Below are positions 33,907-42,328 of a stretch of DNA of 55,539 nt, in pieces. Source of the DNA: Henriciella sp. (lineage in GTDB: Bacteria > Pseudomonadota > Alphaproteobacteria > Caulobacterales > Hyphomonadaceae). The notes below the pieces were generated by a model. That model did not search any database, was not told the DNA's origin, and saw nothing but the letters and a program-made list of their open reading frames with translations. The translations under genes were made by a program, and so were the position numbers. How positions within the stretch are numbered: position 1 is the first letter of the stretch; each line of letters begins with the position of its first letter. The DNA lies in contig JAJFFK010000044.1 of the NCBI GenBank assembly GCA_021776655.1, forward strand, positions 1 to 55,539. The letters run 5' to 3'.

Positions 33907-33921
33907 TTAGAACGATTCTAA
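33907..33921. promoter_or_regulatory. Iron-control-element (Irr box): TTAGAA-CGA-TTCTAA
   Basis: A perfect 6-3-6 inverted repeat with A-rich flanks (A before, A after) matching the consensus recalled for Irr binding in alphaproteobacteria (TTTAGAA-N3-TTCTAAA). It lies between the irr-like gene and rubrerythrin, in front of the latter. Confidence 0.75.
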
Positions 33922-33943
33922 AGTGGAAAAATCGCCGCACAGA

Positions 33944-34351
33944 CTAACGAACCCGGATCACCACATCATAGCCAGAAACTGTCTTCCCCTCTGGCAGATC
34001 AATTTGATCAGCCAGACTGACATCGACCGCAGAAATATCTGTGAGCTGCCCGGTCGTCTCGTCGTAAATATGGTGATGGGGATGGGTATTGGTGTCAAAT
34101 ATTGTCGCCCCCGTCCGCGTGCCATGGACTTCGCGTACGAGGCCGAGGTCGAGGAAATGGCGCAGCGTATTGTAGATCGTGCCGAGCGCGATATGCTTGC
34201 CGCCCTTGTCCAACGCCGCAGCGATCCAATCAGCCGTCACGTGCCGGGCTTGCCCATCGCCAAACAGAACCCGCGCGATTTCGGTGCGCGGAGATGTCAG
34301 GCGCAAACCGGCATCAAGCAAGGTCTGAAGATGTGGCGGCGTGCTCGTCAT
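33944..34351 (-). CDS. irr: Irr-like Fur-family iron/peroxide regulator
   Basis: The 135-residue Fur-family protein has winged-helix residues (LRLTSPRTEIARVLFGDGQARHVTADWIAAAL...ALGTIYNTLRHFLDLGLVREV) and a C-terminal dimerisation part with HPHHHIYDETTGQLTDI. It lacks the Cys-x2-Cys pairs of typical Fur. The HxHHH stretch is characteristic of Irr, the haem-responsive regulator. It lies upstream of the rubrerythrin-Fe-S-DUF3501 genes on the same strand and has its predicted operator between. Confidence 0.82.
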   Translation of the reverse strand: MTSTPPHLQTLLDAGLRLTSPRTEIARVLFGDGQARHVTADWIAAALDKGGKHIALGTIYNTLRHFLDLGLVREVHGTRTGATIFDTNTHPHHHIYDETTGQLTDISAVDVSLADQIDLPEGKTVSGYDVVIRVR

Positions 34352-34720
34352 GTACCATGCCTAGGCTCCAAACGGGGTCAAATCTACCCTTTCACGGTGT
34401 GAATTTGGTGCGGGTACAAGAAAACGCCCTTTGTCCGCCGACACCAGCGCAGGCTGGGGTCCATCACCTGTCGGTAAAGTAAAGGTCGTCGGGTGTTATC
34501 GTCGGGTCATTCCAAACCCCAACGCAGCCTGTGTCCAACTTTGCACCCTCCTTGCGATGGATACCAGCCTGCGCTGGTATCGGCGGATGACGGGGGATTG
34601 GGTCGGGTTTGGGGGCTATGACGTTGCGGCAATCCCTGCACATACGCACCCGCGAAAATGTGACTGTCTTGCAGGTGCGATGATTGATAGGTCTCAACTC
34701 ACTGGCAGGAGCCCAAATCT
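34352..34720. repeat. Gene-free stretch with an inverted REP-like pair
   Basis: 'acaccagcgcaggctggggt' (34441-34460) and its inverted partner 'gcgatggataccagcctgcg' (34552-34571, continuing ctggt) are about 100 bases apart. A G-rich tail 'gggggattgggtcgggtttg' follows. The arrangement copies 28-200. Beyond this the stretch holds only the promoter region of the membrane protein gene that follows. Confidence 0.6.
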
Positions 34721-35242
34721 ATGACACAGATATTCAGACCCTTATGGGCCGCGCTGATCTTCGCAGCGATTGTGCTGATTGCTGGATCAGCGGTCGCGGA
34801 GACGGCGGCGCGCCTCTATGAACCCGGCCCTGGCGCGTTACAGGTCTGGAACAGCGAAGGCTCTGACAATTTACCCCTTGGCCTGATCATCTGGCTCGCG
34901 GCGCTACAGATCGTTCTGGTCAGTTCGGTCCTGTTTGTGCGCCATCATGTTGCGGCGCGGTGGTTGCTGGCTGGATATGTCAGCCGCTATGTCGTCGGCG
35001 CGGCCCTGATCAATTTTGAGCTTGCGACCATGCTGGCGGGTCTGTCAGCGCTGATGCATGTGGTGTTCTGGATGCCGGGTTTTGTGCTTTTGTGCATCCG
35101 GCGACCGATCATGCAGGATCGCTCTGTGTTTGCCATCTGGGCGTCGCTCGCGACAGTGATGATCTTCATCTCTTTCATCTTCGATTTCAGGGATGCCGCG
35201 ACATATCTCGGACATGTCCTGGAGATTGGCCGAATTCCCTGA
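34721..35242 (+). CDS. Small multi-spanning membrane protein of unknown function
   Basis: The 173-residue protein has about five hydrophobic helices (FRPLWAALIFAAIVLIAG, IIWLAALQIVLVSSVLFV, WLLAGYVSRYVVGAALINF, LSALMHVVFWMPGFVLLCI, VFAIWASLATVMIFISFIF). The N-terminal helix could be a signal anchor. No motif places it in a known family. A caggag site precedes the ATG. It is followed by trpS with a short gap, so the two may be co-transcribed. Confidence 0.75.
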   Translation: MTQIFRPLWAALIFAAIVLIAGSAVAETAARLYEPGPGALQVWNSEGSDNLPLGLIIWLAALQIVLVSSVLFVRHHVAARWLLAGYVSRYVVGAALINFELATMLAGLSALMHVVFWMPGFVLLCIRRPIMQDRSVFAIWASLATVMIFISFIFDFRDAATYLGHVLEIGRIP

Positions 35243-35311
35243 TGCCTTCCCTGACCCCGGCCCTGACACTGGCCCTGTTCAATCAGCTTAAATGCGCTAA
35301 ACCCCCGCCCC

Positions 35312-36346
35312 ATGACTGATCAACCGACCTATACTGGCCCCGACCGCGTTTTCTCCGGCATTCAGCCGACCGGCAACCTACACCTCGGCAATTATCTTGG
35401 CGCGTTGAAGAAATTCACCGACCTGCAAGAAGCTGGTTGGGATGGCCTGTATTGCGTCGTCGATCTGCATGCGATCACGATGCCGCAAGACCCTGCTTTG
35501 TTGGCGGATCAGACCCGTCAGATTGCAGCGGCGATGATGGCTTGCGGGCTCGATCCGGACACGTCGGTGATTTTCGCACAATCATCGGTGCAGGCGCACA
35601 CCGAGCTGGCCTGGATATTCAACTGCGTCGCGCGCATGGGTTGGCTCGAAAAGATGACCCAGTTCAAGGATAAAGGCGGGGATAATTCCGAACGCGTCTC
35701 GGTTGGCCTGTTTGACTATCCAGTCCTGCAAGCGGCAGATATTCTGGCCTATAAAGCGACGCATGTCCCGGTCGGCGAAGACCAAAAACAGCACCTTGAG
35801 CTGAGCCGCAATATCGCTGCCCGTTTCAATCAGCAATTTGACGCGCCGGGCTTCTTCCCCGAACCTGAGCCGCTGATCAAAGGGCCGGGCGCGCGGATCA
35901 TGAGCCTGAAAGACGGCACCAAGAAAATGTCGAAATCCGACCCGGCAGAGAACTCGCGGATCAATCTGATTGACGATGCCGACACGATTGCGCGCAAGAT
36001 CAAGAAGGCGAAAACCGATACGCTCGGCGATATGCCGGTGACGATGGAAGACATGGCGGCGCGCCCGGAAGTTGAGAACCTGGTGGGGATTTACGCGGCC
36101 TTGTCCAGCCAAACCAGCGCGCAGGTTCTTAACCAATATGGCGGTAAGGGCTTTGGTACGTTCAAGCCAGCGCTGGCGGATCTGGCCGTCGCCCACCTGT
36201 CTCCGATTACCGAGCAGATGCGCCATTTGCTTGATGATCCGGCAGAGATTGATCTTGCTTTGCGCAAAGGGGCAGAAAAGGCCGATGCCATCGCCTCGCC
36301 GATCATGGCAGAGGTGCGTCGCACTGTCGGCTTCTGGCAAGTCTGA
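35312..36346 (+). CDS. trpS: Tryptophanyl-tRNA synthetase
   Basis: The 344-residue class-Ic synthetase charges tRNA-Trp. The HIGH-like motif is [11 protein letters not shown] (21-30), and KMSKS is at 205-209. The [12 protein letters not shown] and [12 protein letters not shown] segments are typical. Length and motifs are normal. The gene follows the membrane protein and is followed by the copper-chaperone-like gene 40 bases on, with no strong terminator between. Confidence 0.97.
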   Translation: MTDQPTYTGPDRVFSGIQPTGNLHLGNYLGALKKFTDLQEAGWDGLYCVVDLHAITMPQDPALLADQTRQIAAAMMACGLDPDTSVIFAQSSVQAHTELAWIFNCVARMGWLEKMTQFKDKGGDNSERVSVGLFDYPVLQAADILAYKATHVPVGEDQKQHLELSRNIAARFNQQFDAPGFFPEPEPLIKGPGARIMSLKDGTKKMSKSDPAENSRINLIDDADTIARKIKKAKTDTLGDMPVTMEDMAARPEVENLVGIYAALSSQTSAQVLNQYGGKGFGTFKPALADLAVAHLSPITEQMRHLLDDPAEIDLALRKGAEKADAIASPIMAEVRRTVGFWQV

Positions 36347-36386
36347 GAATAGGCTAGGCAGACGCTCTCAGCCAACGGAGCCTGTC

Positions 36387-36854
36387 ATGACCCGAACATT
36401 TGCCTTCGCCGCGATATTTGCCTTTGCAGCGGCCTGCTCATCTGCTGACGCGCCAAAGCCGAGCGCCGCTGAGACCGGGCCTGTCCTGTCTTATACCGAT
36501 GCCTATGTGAGCGAGCCGATCGGCGGACGCGACATGACCAAAGGCGGGGTCATATTGTCGGTTAGCGGCGGGGATGTTCGCCTTGTCGGTGCCAGTTCAG
36601 ATGCCATTGGCACGATTGAAATGCACACGATGAGCGTGGCTGGCGGCAGGATGCAGATGCGTCAGGTCGACGGGTTTGATCTGGCCGATGGCGAAACCCT
36701 GGCGCTGGTCACAGGTGGCAATCATTTCATGATGTTCGACCTCAGCTCGGATGTTCAGGTCGGCGATACGGTCGATATCCTGCTTAACTTTGACGCCAAT
36801 GGCACAGCCATGACATTAGTGATTGAAGCCGATGTCAAAGCTATCGGTGAGTAG
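36387..36854 (+). CDS. PCuAC-type periplasmic copper chaperone (lipoprotein)
   Basis: The 155-residue lipoprotein (FAAACSS, Cys17) has the PCuAC fold: VRLVGASSDAIGTIEMHTMSVAGGRMQMRQVDGFDLADGETLALVTGGNHFMMFDL, containing the methionine/histidine copper ligands of the H(M)-x10-M-x21-H-x-M type. Such proteins hand Cu(I) to cytochrome oxidase CuA. acggag precedes the ATG. The SCO1 gene, also a CuA assembly factor, is close by. Confidence 0.83.
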   Translation: MTRTFAFAAIFAFAAACSSADAPKPSAAETGPVLSYTDAYVSEPIGGRDMTKGGVILSVSGGDVRLVGASSDAIGTIEMHTMSVAGGRMQMRQVDGFDLADGETLALVTGGNHFMMFDLSSDVQVGDTVDILLNFDANGTAMTLVIEADVKAIGE

Positions 36855-36866
36855 AGGAGTTAAACC

Positions 36867-37166
36867 ATGACCGAGATAAGTTCTGAACGACAAGACAAAT
36901 TGGATGCCGCCGCGTTCCGGCGGCTGCTTGCACATCTCGATGCGCGCAAGGATGTGCAGAATATCGACCTGATGATCCTCGCCAATTTTTGCCGCAACTG
37001 TCTCGGTGAATGGTACCGCGACGCCGCCGAGGCCGAGGGCATCGAGATGAGCAAGGATGAGGCCCGCGAACGGGTCTACGGCATGCCCTATTCAGACTGG
37101 AAACAGAAGCACCAACAGCCCGCTACGCCCGAACAACTTGCCGCGTTCAAGGCCGCTAAGTCATAA
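36867..37166 (+). CDS. DUF1244 protein
   Basis: The 99-residue helical protein of DUF1244 has the invariant block HLDARKDVQNIDLMILANFCRNCLGEWYRDAAEAEGIEMSKDEARERVYGMPYSDWK. The CRNC pair is conserved in the family and could bind metal. No function is known. It sits 12 bases after the chaperone gene in the same direction. Confidence 0.88.
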   Translation: MTEISSERQDKLDAAAFRRLLAHLDARKDVQNIDLMILANFCRNCLGEWYRDAAEAEGIEMSKDEARERVYGMPYSDWKQKHQQPATPEQLAAFKAAKS

Positions 37167-37199
37167 GGCACGTAGGATTGGTGGTCTTTGTGGGGGCGG

Positions 37200-37392
37200 A
37201 TTTTTTGCCATCCCGGACGCACACTTATTTTGTCATCCCGGAATTTGTGAAAGCAAATATCCGGGACCTAGTTACTCTAGATGTGGTTATTGTGGTGCTA
37301 GGGTCTGAGCGATTAGGCGCCCAAGTGCAAAGCAGCGAAACAGCCGTGAGCGAAAATAACCATCACGTTTCGATGACATCAGAAACGCGCTA
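37200..37392. repeat. Dispersed repeat cluster including palindromic element copy C
   Basis: A permuted 'catcccggac...tgtcatcccggaatttg...atccgggacc' unit (37208-37270) is followed by element C (about 37277-37392). Element C contains 'tgcaaagcagcgaaacagcc' and 'gtgagcgaaaataaccatca', and ends CGCGCTAG. Its last CTA is the stop codon of the SCO1 gene. The interior matches the elements at 11832-11993 and 50655-50807. Confidence 0.65.
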
Positions 37393-38007
37393 GCCGAGTT
37401 GCTGGGCCAGACACTCTGCCATGTCCTGCGGGTTGGCGTCGCTTTCGGAAAAGAACGTCTTCAGCGACCAATCCTCGTCCATCAGATAGAGTAGCGATGT
37501 ATGATCCATCGTGTATTCGCTCTGGCTATCCGGCGTTTCGATCTTCTGAAAATCAGCCAGAAACGCGTCGGCTGCCGCGCGAATGTCTTCCGGTGTTCCG
37601 GTTAGTCCAAAAGTACCGTCTGGAAAGGCCGCATTGGTCACATAACTGGCCAGCGCCTGCGGCGTATCGCGTTCCGGATCAACCGTGATCAGAACGGTTT
37701 GCGGCGGGTCGATACCCTCGGGCAAACGGTCATAGGCGTTCTTGATCGCGACCAGAGTGGCAGGGCAGATATCCGGGCAATAGGTGAAGCCGAAATAGAC
37801 CAGGGTCGGCCGGCCCTTGAAATCGGCCTCGGTCATCCGTTCACCGGTATGCGCGATCAGGCTGATCGGTCCGCCGATCGTGTCATAGGCGCGAGTTAAA
37901 CACCCGGCCTGCGCGCCACCAGCGGTCGATCCACCTCTGTCGCTGGCCCCGCAAGCCGCAACGGCAAGACTGCTAAAGGCAAGAACTATGCTCTGTATTG
38001 GTTTCAT
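37390..38007 (-). CDS. senC: SCO1/SenC-family copper chaperone
   Basis: The 205-residue lipoprotein (VAAC, Cys19) has a thioredoxin-like fold with the copper ligands C77-P-D-I-C81 and H169 (TMDHTSL). Such proteins insert Cu into the CuA site of cytochrome c oxidase and signal to RegB/PrrB in some species. ATG at 38007 follows 'aggcgg'. It is divergent from regB with about 66 bases between, the usual arrangement of a senC-regB-regA group. Confidence 0.93.
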   Translation of the reverse strand: MKPIQSIVLAFSSLAVAACGASDRGGSTAGGAQAGCLTRAYDTIGGPISLIAHTGERMTEADFKGRPTLVYFGFTYCPDICPATLVAIKNAYDRLPEGIDPPQTVLITVDPERDTPQALASYVTNAAFPDGTFGLTGTPEDIRAAADAFLADFQKIETPDSQSEYTMDHTSLLYLMDEDWSLKTFFSESDANPQDMAECLAQQLG

Positions 38008-38073
38008 GCCGCCTGATATGGCCTTAATAGCCTCATTTGGGCAGGCGGCGTGGTGCCGCATCGGAGCATGAAC

Positions 38074-39462
38074 ATGGAAGACCTGCACGGCGCCCGCGAT
38101 GGCATGGACGAGGCGCTCTACAGTCTGCTGCCAGAAGGCCTGTCGACGGTTGGGTCTGCGCGCGGGCGCACTCGCCTTGGCACGCTGATGACCCTGCGTT
38201 GGATGGCCGTGGTCGGGCAGACAATTGCTGTCCTGTTTGTCTATTTCGGGCTTGGCTTCAATCTGCCACTAGCGCTTTGTCTGGCTGTGATTTCGGCGTC
38301 GGCCTGGCTCAACGTGTTCCTGTCCCTCGCCGCGCGCAGCCCGCAATTGCTGAAAGGCTGGGAAGCTGCGACGCAATCGGCGTTTGATGTCGTGCAGCTT
38401 GTTCTTCTGATCAGTTTTACCGGCGGCCTGTCCAACCCGTTCCTGCTCTTCATCATCGCCCCGGTGACGGTTTCGGCGTCCAGCCTGAAAGCCCGCTACA
38501 CTGCAGCTGTTGCGGGTCTGGCCATTGCACTGGCGGCCCTGATGCCGCTTTTTGCATACGACTTACCATGGAAGGATGGGCAACAGTTAAGCGTACCTGA
38601 ACTGTTCGAAAGCGGTCATTTTGCGGCCCTGTGTATCGGGATCGTGTTCTTTGCTGTCTCGGCCCTGCGGATCAATGAGGACGAGGCCAAACTGGTGCGC
38701 GCGCTTGATGCAGCCAGCGTGGTGATGTCGCGCGAGCAGCGTCTGTCCGCAATCGGAGCAATGTCGGCAATGACCGCACATGAAATGGGCACACCTCTCG
38801 CGACGATCCATCTGGTTTCCAGCGAGTTGCGCAATGAGCTCCCAAATGACAGCCAATACCGCGAAGACATCGAGCTTATCGCCGAACAGGCTGAGCGCTG
38901 CCGTGGCATCTTGCGTAAACTTGGGCAGGCGCGTGAGGCGATCGATATTGTCCATGCCCAGATGCCGGTCAGCGCGTTGCTGGAAGAAGCCGCGACCCCG
39001 CACAAGGGCTTGGGGGTAAATGTCCGGGTGACCTATGAGCGCGGCGAGGGCGGGGAAGAAAAAGTCCCGGTGATCCGGCGCAGCCCGGAAATCCTGCATG
39101 CGCTCGGCGCATTCCTCGAAAATGCGGTCAGTTTCGCAGCAACCGACGTTCGCGCGGTCGCCAGTTGGACCGATCAGCAGATCATTGTCACTATTCGTGA
39201 TGACGGCCCCGGCTTCGCCGCTGAGGTCATGCCCCGGCTCGGCGAGCCTTATGTGTCGCAGCGCGGAGAGGCGCATCTTGGCGGCGGCGATATGGGGCTT
39301 GGCTTCTTCATTGCCAAAACCCTGATTGAGCGAACTGGCGGCCGGGTTGCGACACGCAACCGCGCGGCACCTCGTCGCGGCGCAATCGTTCAGGCCGTGT
39401 GGCCTAGGTCGGTGCTACAGCCATTGGACAACACTCAGTTGGATGGGCTATCTGAACCCTGA
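38074..39462 (+). CDS. regB: Redox sensor histidine kinase RegB/PrrB
   Basis: The 462-residue kinase has six hydrophobic segments, the quinone-site motif GGLSNPF and the H-box HEMGTPLATIHLV with the phospho-His. The conserved redox cysteine is in AERCRGILRKLG. ATPase motifs FLENAVSFA, DDGPGF and GGGDMGLGF complete it. ATG at 38074 fits the ggag site at 38063. It phosphorylates RegA and represses or activates respiration and other genes by redox state. The gene precedes regA, whose ribosome site GAGGAG overlaps the regB stop. Confidence 0.95.
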   Translation: MEDLHGARDGMDEALYSLLPEGLSTVGSARGRTRLGTLMTLRWMAVVGQTIAVLFVYFGLGFNLPLALCLAVISASAWLNVFLSLAARSPQLLKGWEAATQSAFDVVQLVLLISFTGGLSNPFLLFIIAPVTVSASSLKARYTAAVAGLAIALAALMPLFAYDLPWKDGQQLSVPELFESGHFAALCIGIVFFAVSALRINEDEAKLVRALDAASVVMSREQRLSAIGAMSAMTAHEMGTPLATIHLVSSELRNELPNDSQYREDIELIAEQAERCRGILRKLGQAREAIDIVHAQMPVSALLEEAATPHKGLGVNVRVTYERGEGGEEKVPVIRRSPEILHALGAFLENAVSFAATDVRAVASWTDQQIIVTIRDDGPGFAAEVMPRLGEPYVSQRGEAHLGGGDMGLGFFIAKTLIERTGGRVATRNRAAPRRGAIVQAVWPRSVLQPLDNTQLDGLSEP

Positions 39463-39472
39463 GGAGTACCAA

Positions 39473-40045
39473 ATGGAACCGCTGGTCACCGTAAAGCTTC
39501 ATGAAAGCCTCAAAGATGTTGAGGACAGAACCTGTCTCGTCCTCGACGATGATGGCCCATTCCTGCAACGGTTGTCGCGGGCGCTGACGCAGCGCGGCTT
39601 TCTTGTATCGGCGACATCCAAAGTCTCCGAGGCGCGCGATATTGCTCGGCTGAACCCGCCCGCTTTCGGGGTGTTTGATCTGCGTTTGGAAGACGGATCA
39701 GGGCTTGATGTGGTTGAAGTCCTGCACCGCTACCGCCCCGATGCGCGGGCCGTCATTCTAACCGGATATGGCGCCATCGCCACGGCTGTCGCTGCAGTTA
39801 AAGCTGGCGCTGTGGACTATCTGGCCAAACCCGCCGACGTCGAGGACATTGTTCGCGCACTTGTCAATCGTGGAGATCGCTTACCTGAGCCACCAGAGAA
39901 CCCAATGTCGGCAGATCGGGTGCGCTGGGAACATATTCAGCGCGTCTATGAACTGTGCGGGCACAACGTGTCGGAAACAGCGCGGCGCCTGAACATGCAC
40001 CGGCGCACCTTGCAACGCATCCTGGCCAAGCGCGCGCCACGTTAG
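39473..40045 (+). CDS. regA: Response regulator RegA/PrrA/ActR
   Basis: The 190-residue response regulator of the RegA type has acidic pocket DDD (25-27), phosphoacceptor D69 (VFDLRLEDGSG), conserved Lys in YLAKPADVED and a short C-terminal Fis-type helix-turn-helix (NVSETARRLNMHRRTLQRILAKRAPR). ATG at 39473 is set by the GAGGAG site at 39461-39466. It is coupled to regB and completes the redox pair. Targets typically include cytochrome oxidases and other respiratory genes, but none are identified in the window. Confidence 0.95.
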   Translation: MEPLVTVKLHESLKDVEDRTCLVLDDDGPFLQRLSRALTQRGFLVSATSKVSEARDIARLNPPAFGVFDLRLEDGSGLDVVEVLHRYRPDARAVILTGYGAIATAVAAVKAGAVDYLAKPADVEDIVRALVNRGDRLPEPPENPMSADRVRWEHIQRVYELCGHNVSETARRLNMHRRTLQRILAKRAPR

Positions 40046-40098
40046 GGCGTTCTCTGGCAAAACAGACGGCCACTTCAAACACTGTCAGAAAAACAAGC

Positions 40099-40299
40099 CT
40101 ATTCGGCCGCAACCAGCTCAAGTACAGGGGCGCAGCGATCCAGCGTTTCGGCGATCACTTCGCCCATCGCACAGCGGCATTTGCCACAATTGAACTGGCA
40201 GCCAAAATGCGCCTGCACCGCCTCAGGCGAGCGCGCGCCAGCCTTGACGGCCTCGCGGACGCTTGTGTCATTGATATTACGGCAGTTGCAAATGATCAT
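40099..40299 (-). CDS. bfd: Bacterioferritin-associated ferredoxin
   Basis: The 66-residue [2Fe-2S] protein has cluster ligands C4, C6, C38 and C41 at the positions known for E. coli Bfd. It carries electrons to bacterioferritin for iron release. ATG at 40299 is chosen from the cysteine spacing; an upstream start would add six residues. A Fur-like operator overlaps the start region. The matching bacterioferritin gene is at 45410-45886. Confidence 0.9.
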   Translation of the reverse strand: MIICNCRNINDTSVREAVKAGARSPEAVQAHFGCQFNCGKCRCAMGEVIAETLDRCAPVLELVAAE

Positions 40300-40345
40300 G
40301 AGAACCATTTGCAACACTTGCGAATGATTGTCAAGTTCAACAACT
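40285..40345 (-). promoter_or_regulatory. Fur-type operator candidate at bfd
   Basis: On the minus strand a near-palindromic array reads 'gacaatcattcgcaagtg', then 'ttgcaaatggttctcatgat' and 'catttgcaac', a repeated AAT-CATTCGC/TTGCAAATG-type pattern recalled from alphaproteobacterial Fur/Mur sites. It overlaps the translation start, so iron-dependent control is likely. I could not align it to a curated motif. Confidence 0.5.
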
Positions 40346-40588
40346 GCACATCTTCATTGACTGTTCATACCTTCCCCTGCATGAGGCCGGTGTCGCAGCG
40401 CGAATGACGCGCATGGGGCGGGCCGCGTGAAGCGCGCTTCTCTGGATTCGCCAGTGAGCTTTGAGCCTCCCCCTTCAGGCAGACAACAAATTTACACGTC
40501 CCTTTTCACGCGGGTCGTTCCGAAAGCCCCAAAACGGGCCGCAGGAGCGATATTTCGCATGCGGCCTTGTATAATTGAAAGATATTAC

Positions 40589-41935
40589 GTGACCACATTT
40601 TCCGACCTCGACCTGCACAAGCTGCTGATGAAAGCGATTAACGCGCAGGGCTATGAGACCCCGACCCCGATCCAAACCCAAGCTATCCCGCATCTGCTCG
40701 ATGGCCGCGACTTGCTCGGCATTGCCCAGACCGGCACCGGCAAGACCGCAGCTTTTGCGCTGCCAACCCTCGACTATCTGCTTGAGCACCAGGAGCTGCG
40801 TGAGCCGAAAAAGCCACGCGTTCTGGTCCTTGCCCCGACCCGTGAACTGGCCAGCCAGATCGCCGAGAGTTTCCGTGAATATTCGCAATTCATGGATTGC
40901 GTGACCCAGACCGTGTTTGGCGGGGTCAAGATCAACAAACAAATCCGCGACCTGCAAAAAGGCGCGCATGTTCTGGTCGCGACACCCGGCCGTCTACTCG
41001 ATTTGATGAGCCAGGGCGCACTGCATCTGTCCAAGATTGAAATCCTGATCCTTGATGAGGCCGACCAGATGCTCGATATGGGCTTCATCCGCGACCTCAA
41101 TAAAATCATCGCGGCGGTGCCCAAGGATCGCCAGACCTTGCTGTTTTCCGCGACCATGCCGAAGACCATTTCCGAACTGGCAGGCCAATATCTCGATGAC
41201 CCGATCAAGGTCTCGGTTGCGCCTGAAAGCACCACTGCAGAGCGCGTCAATCAAGGTATCATCCATGTTGCCAATGGCGACAAGTTACGCCTGCTCAGCG
41301 CGATCCTGAAGGACCCATCAATCAACCGCGCTCTGGTGTTTACCCGCACGAAGCATGGCGCCGACAAGGTGGTTCGCAAACTTCTGCAATCTGGCGTGCA
41401 AGCGGCGGCTATTCACGGCAACAAGTCCCAGCCGCAACGGACCAAGACACTGGCAGCGTTCAAGGCTGGCACGACGCCAGTTCTGGTCGCTACCGATATT
41501 GCAGCGCGCGGAATTGACGTCGATGGCATCAGCCACGTGGTCAATTTCGAAATGCCGAATGTCGCTGAGCAATATGTCCACCGGATCGGCCGCACAGCCC
41601 GCGCAGGCAAGGATGGCCTGGCCATTTCCTTCGTCGCCGAAGACGAGTTGTATTACTTGCGCGAAGTTGAGAAAGTCGTTCGCAAACCGATTGATATCAT
41701 CGCGATGCCGGCAGACTGCGACGTAACACCCCTGCCGGTTCCTGATCCAAATTTCCGCCCGCCCAAGCCCAAAGGCCCGAGCCGCGGCGGCGGCGGCGGT
41801 CGCTCAGGCCAGCGCCAGGGCAACCGGCGTCCAGGCGGCCAGTCTGCATCAGGTAAATCTCCAGGCGGCGATCAGCGCAAACGCTCTGGTGGCCACGCAA
41901 ACCGAAATCGCACCCGGGCCAAAGTATCGGCATAA
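40589..41935 (+). CDS. DEAD-box RNA helicase (RhlE-like)
   Basis: The 448-residue helicase remodels RNA structures, for instance in ribosome assembly or cold adaptation. Motifs run Q (PTPIQTQAIP), I (AQTGTGKT), Ia (APTRELA), Ib (TPGRLLD), II (LDEADQML), III (SATMP), V (VATDIAARGIDV), VI (HRIGRTARAGKDG). The C-terminal tail is Gly/Arg/Gln-rich, as in RhlE. GTG at 40589 matches the family start VTTFSDLDLHK; upstream codons add a non-homologous N-terminus. A composite repeat follows the stop. Confidence 0.92.
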   Translation: MTTFSDLDLHKLLMKAINAQGYETPTPIQTQAIPHLLDGRDLLGIAQTGTGKTAAFALPTLDYLLEHQELREPKKPRVLVLAPTRELASQIAESFREYSQFMDCVTQTVFGGVKINKQIRDLQKGAHVLVATPGRLLDLMSQGALHLSKIEILILDEADQMLDMGFIRDLNKIIAAVPKDRQTLLFSATMPKTISELAGQYLDDPIKVSVAPESTTAERVNQGIIHVANGDKLRLLSAILKDPSINRALVFTRTKHGADKVVRKLLQSGVQAAAIHGNKSQPQRTKTLAAFKAGTTPVLVATDIAARGIDVDGISHVVNFEMPNVAEQYVHRIGRTARAGKDGLAISFVAEDELYYLREVEKVVRKPIDIIAMPADCDVTPLPVPDPNFRPPKPKGPSRGGGGGRSGQRQGNRRPGGQSASGKSPGGDQRKRSGGHANRNRTRAKVSA

Positions 41936-41951
41936 GTCTCGCGTCGCGCTT

Positions 41952-42328
41952 GTTTTGCAACCCGCTAAGGCGCTTTGCGCCACGGGTTGCTTAAGCGGGT
42001 TCCGCGACAGCGCTTATGCGCTGCGCATGAACCAAGCTCAGGGCTGTATCCCATACTCTAACTTGTCATCCCGGACGCGCAGCGATCCGGGACCCAGTGC
42101 ACCACTTCCTAGGTCCCGGATATTTGCTGACGCAAATTCCGGGATGACAAACTTAAGTATGGAAGCGTAGCGACCAAGACCGGAAGTGCTGCGGGAGATC
42201 CCGGGTCAAGCCCGGGACAGTCGGAGTTGGAGATACAGCCCTGAGCCCGGTTCATGTGGCAGCGCAAAGCGCTGTCGCGGAACCTGCTTCGCGACGCTGC
42301 GCCGAAGGCGCTCAGCGCGTCGCAAAAC
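41952..42328. repeat. Composite inverted repeat element, about 380 bases
   Basis: Two arms (41952-42047 and 42235-42328) are inverted copies of each other: 'gttttgc...aagcgggttccgcgacagcg...catgaaccaagctcagggct'. The middle (42060-42152) is a large hairpin 'ttgtcatcccggacgcgcag...tccgggatgacaa' plus a 'ccgggtcaagcccgggac' palindrome at 42191-42219. The right end abuts the stop codon of the convergent carboxyltransferase gene. Arms match the tandem copies at 240-419 and the partial element at 49601-49702. Confidence 0.85.

Noticed and set aside
35582-36340. Minus-strand frame opposite trpS
   Set aside because: Mirror of the synthetase gene, with odd amino-acid composition.
38587-39276. Minus-strand frame of about 230 codons opposite regB
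   Set aside because: Shadow of the RegB coding sequence, with no recognisable motif.
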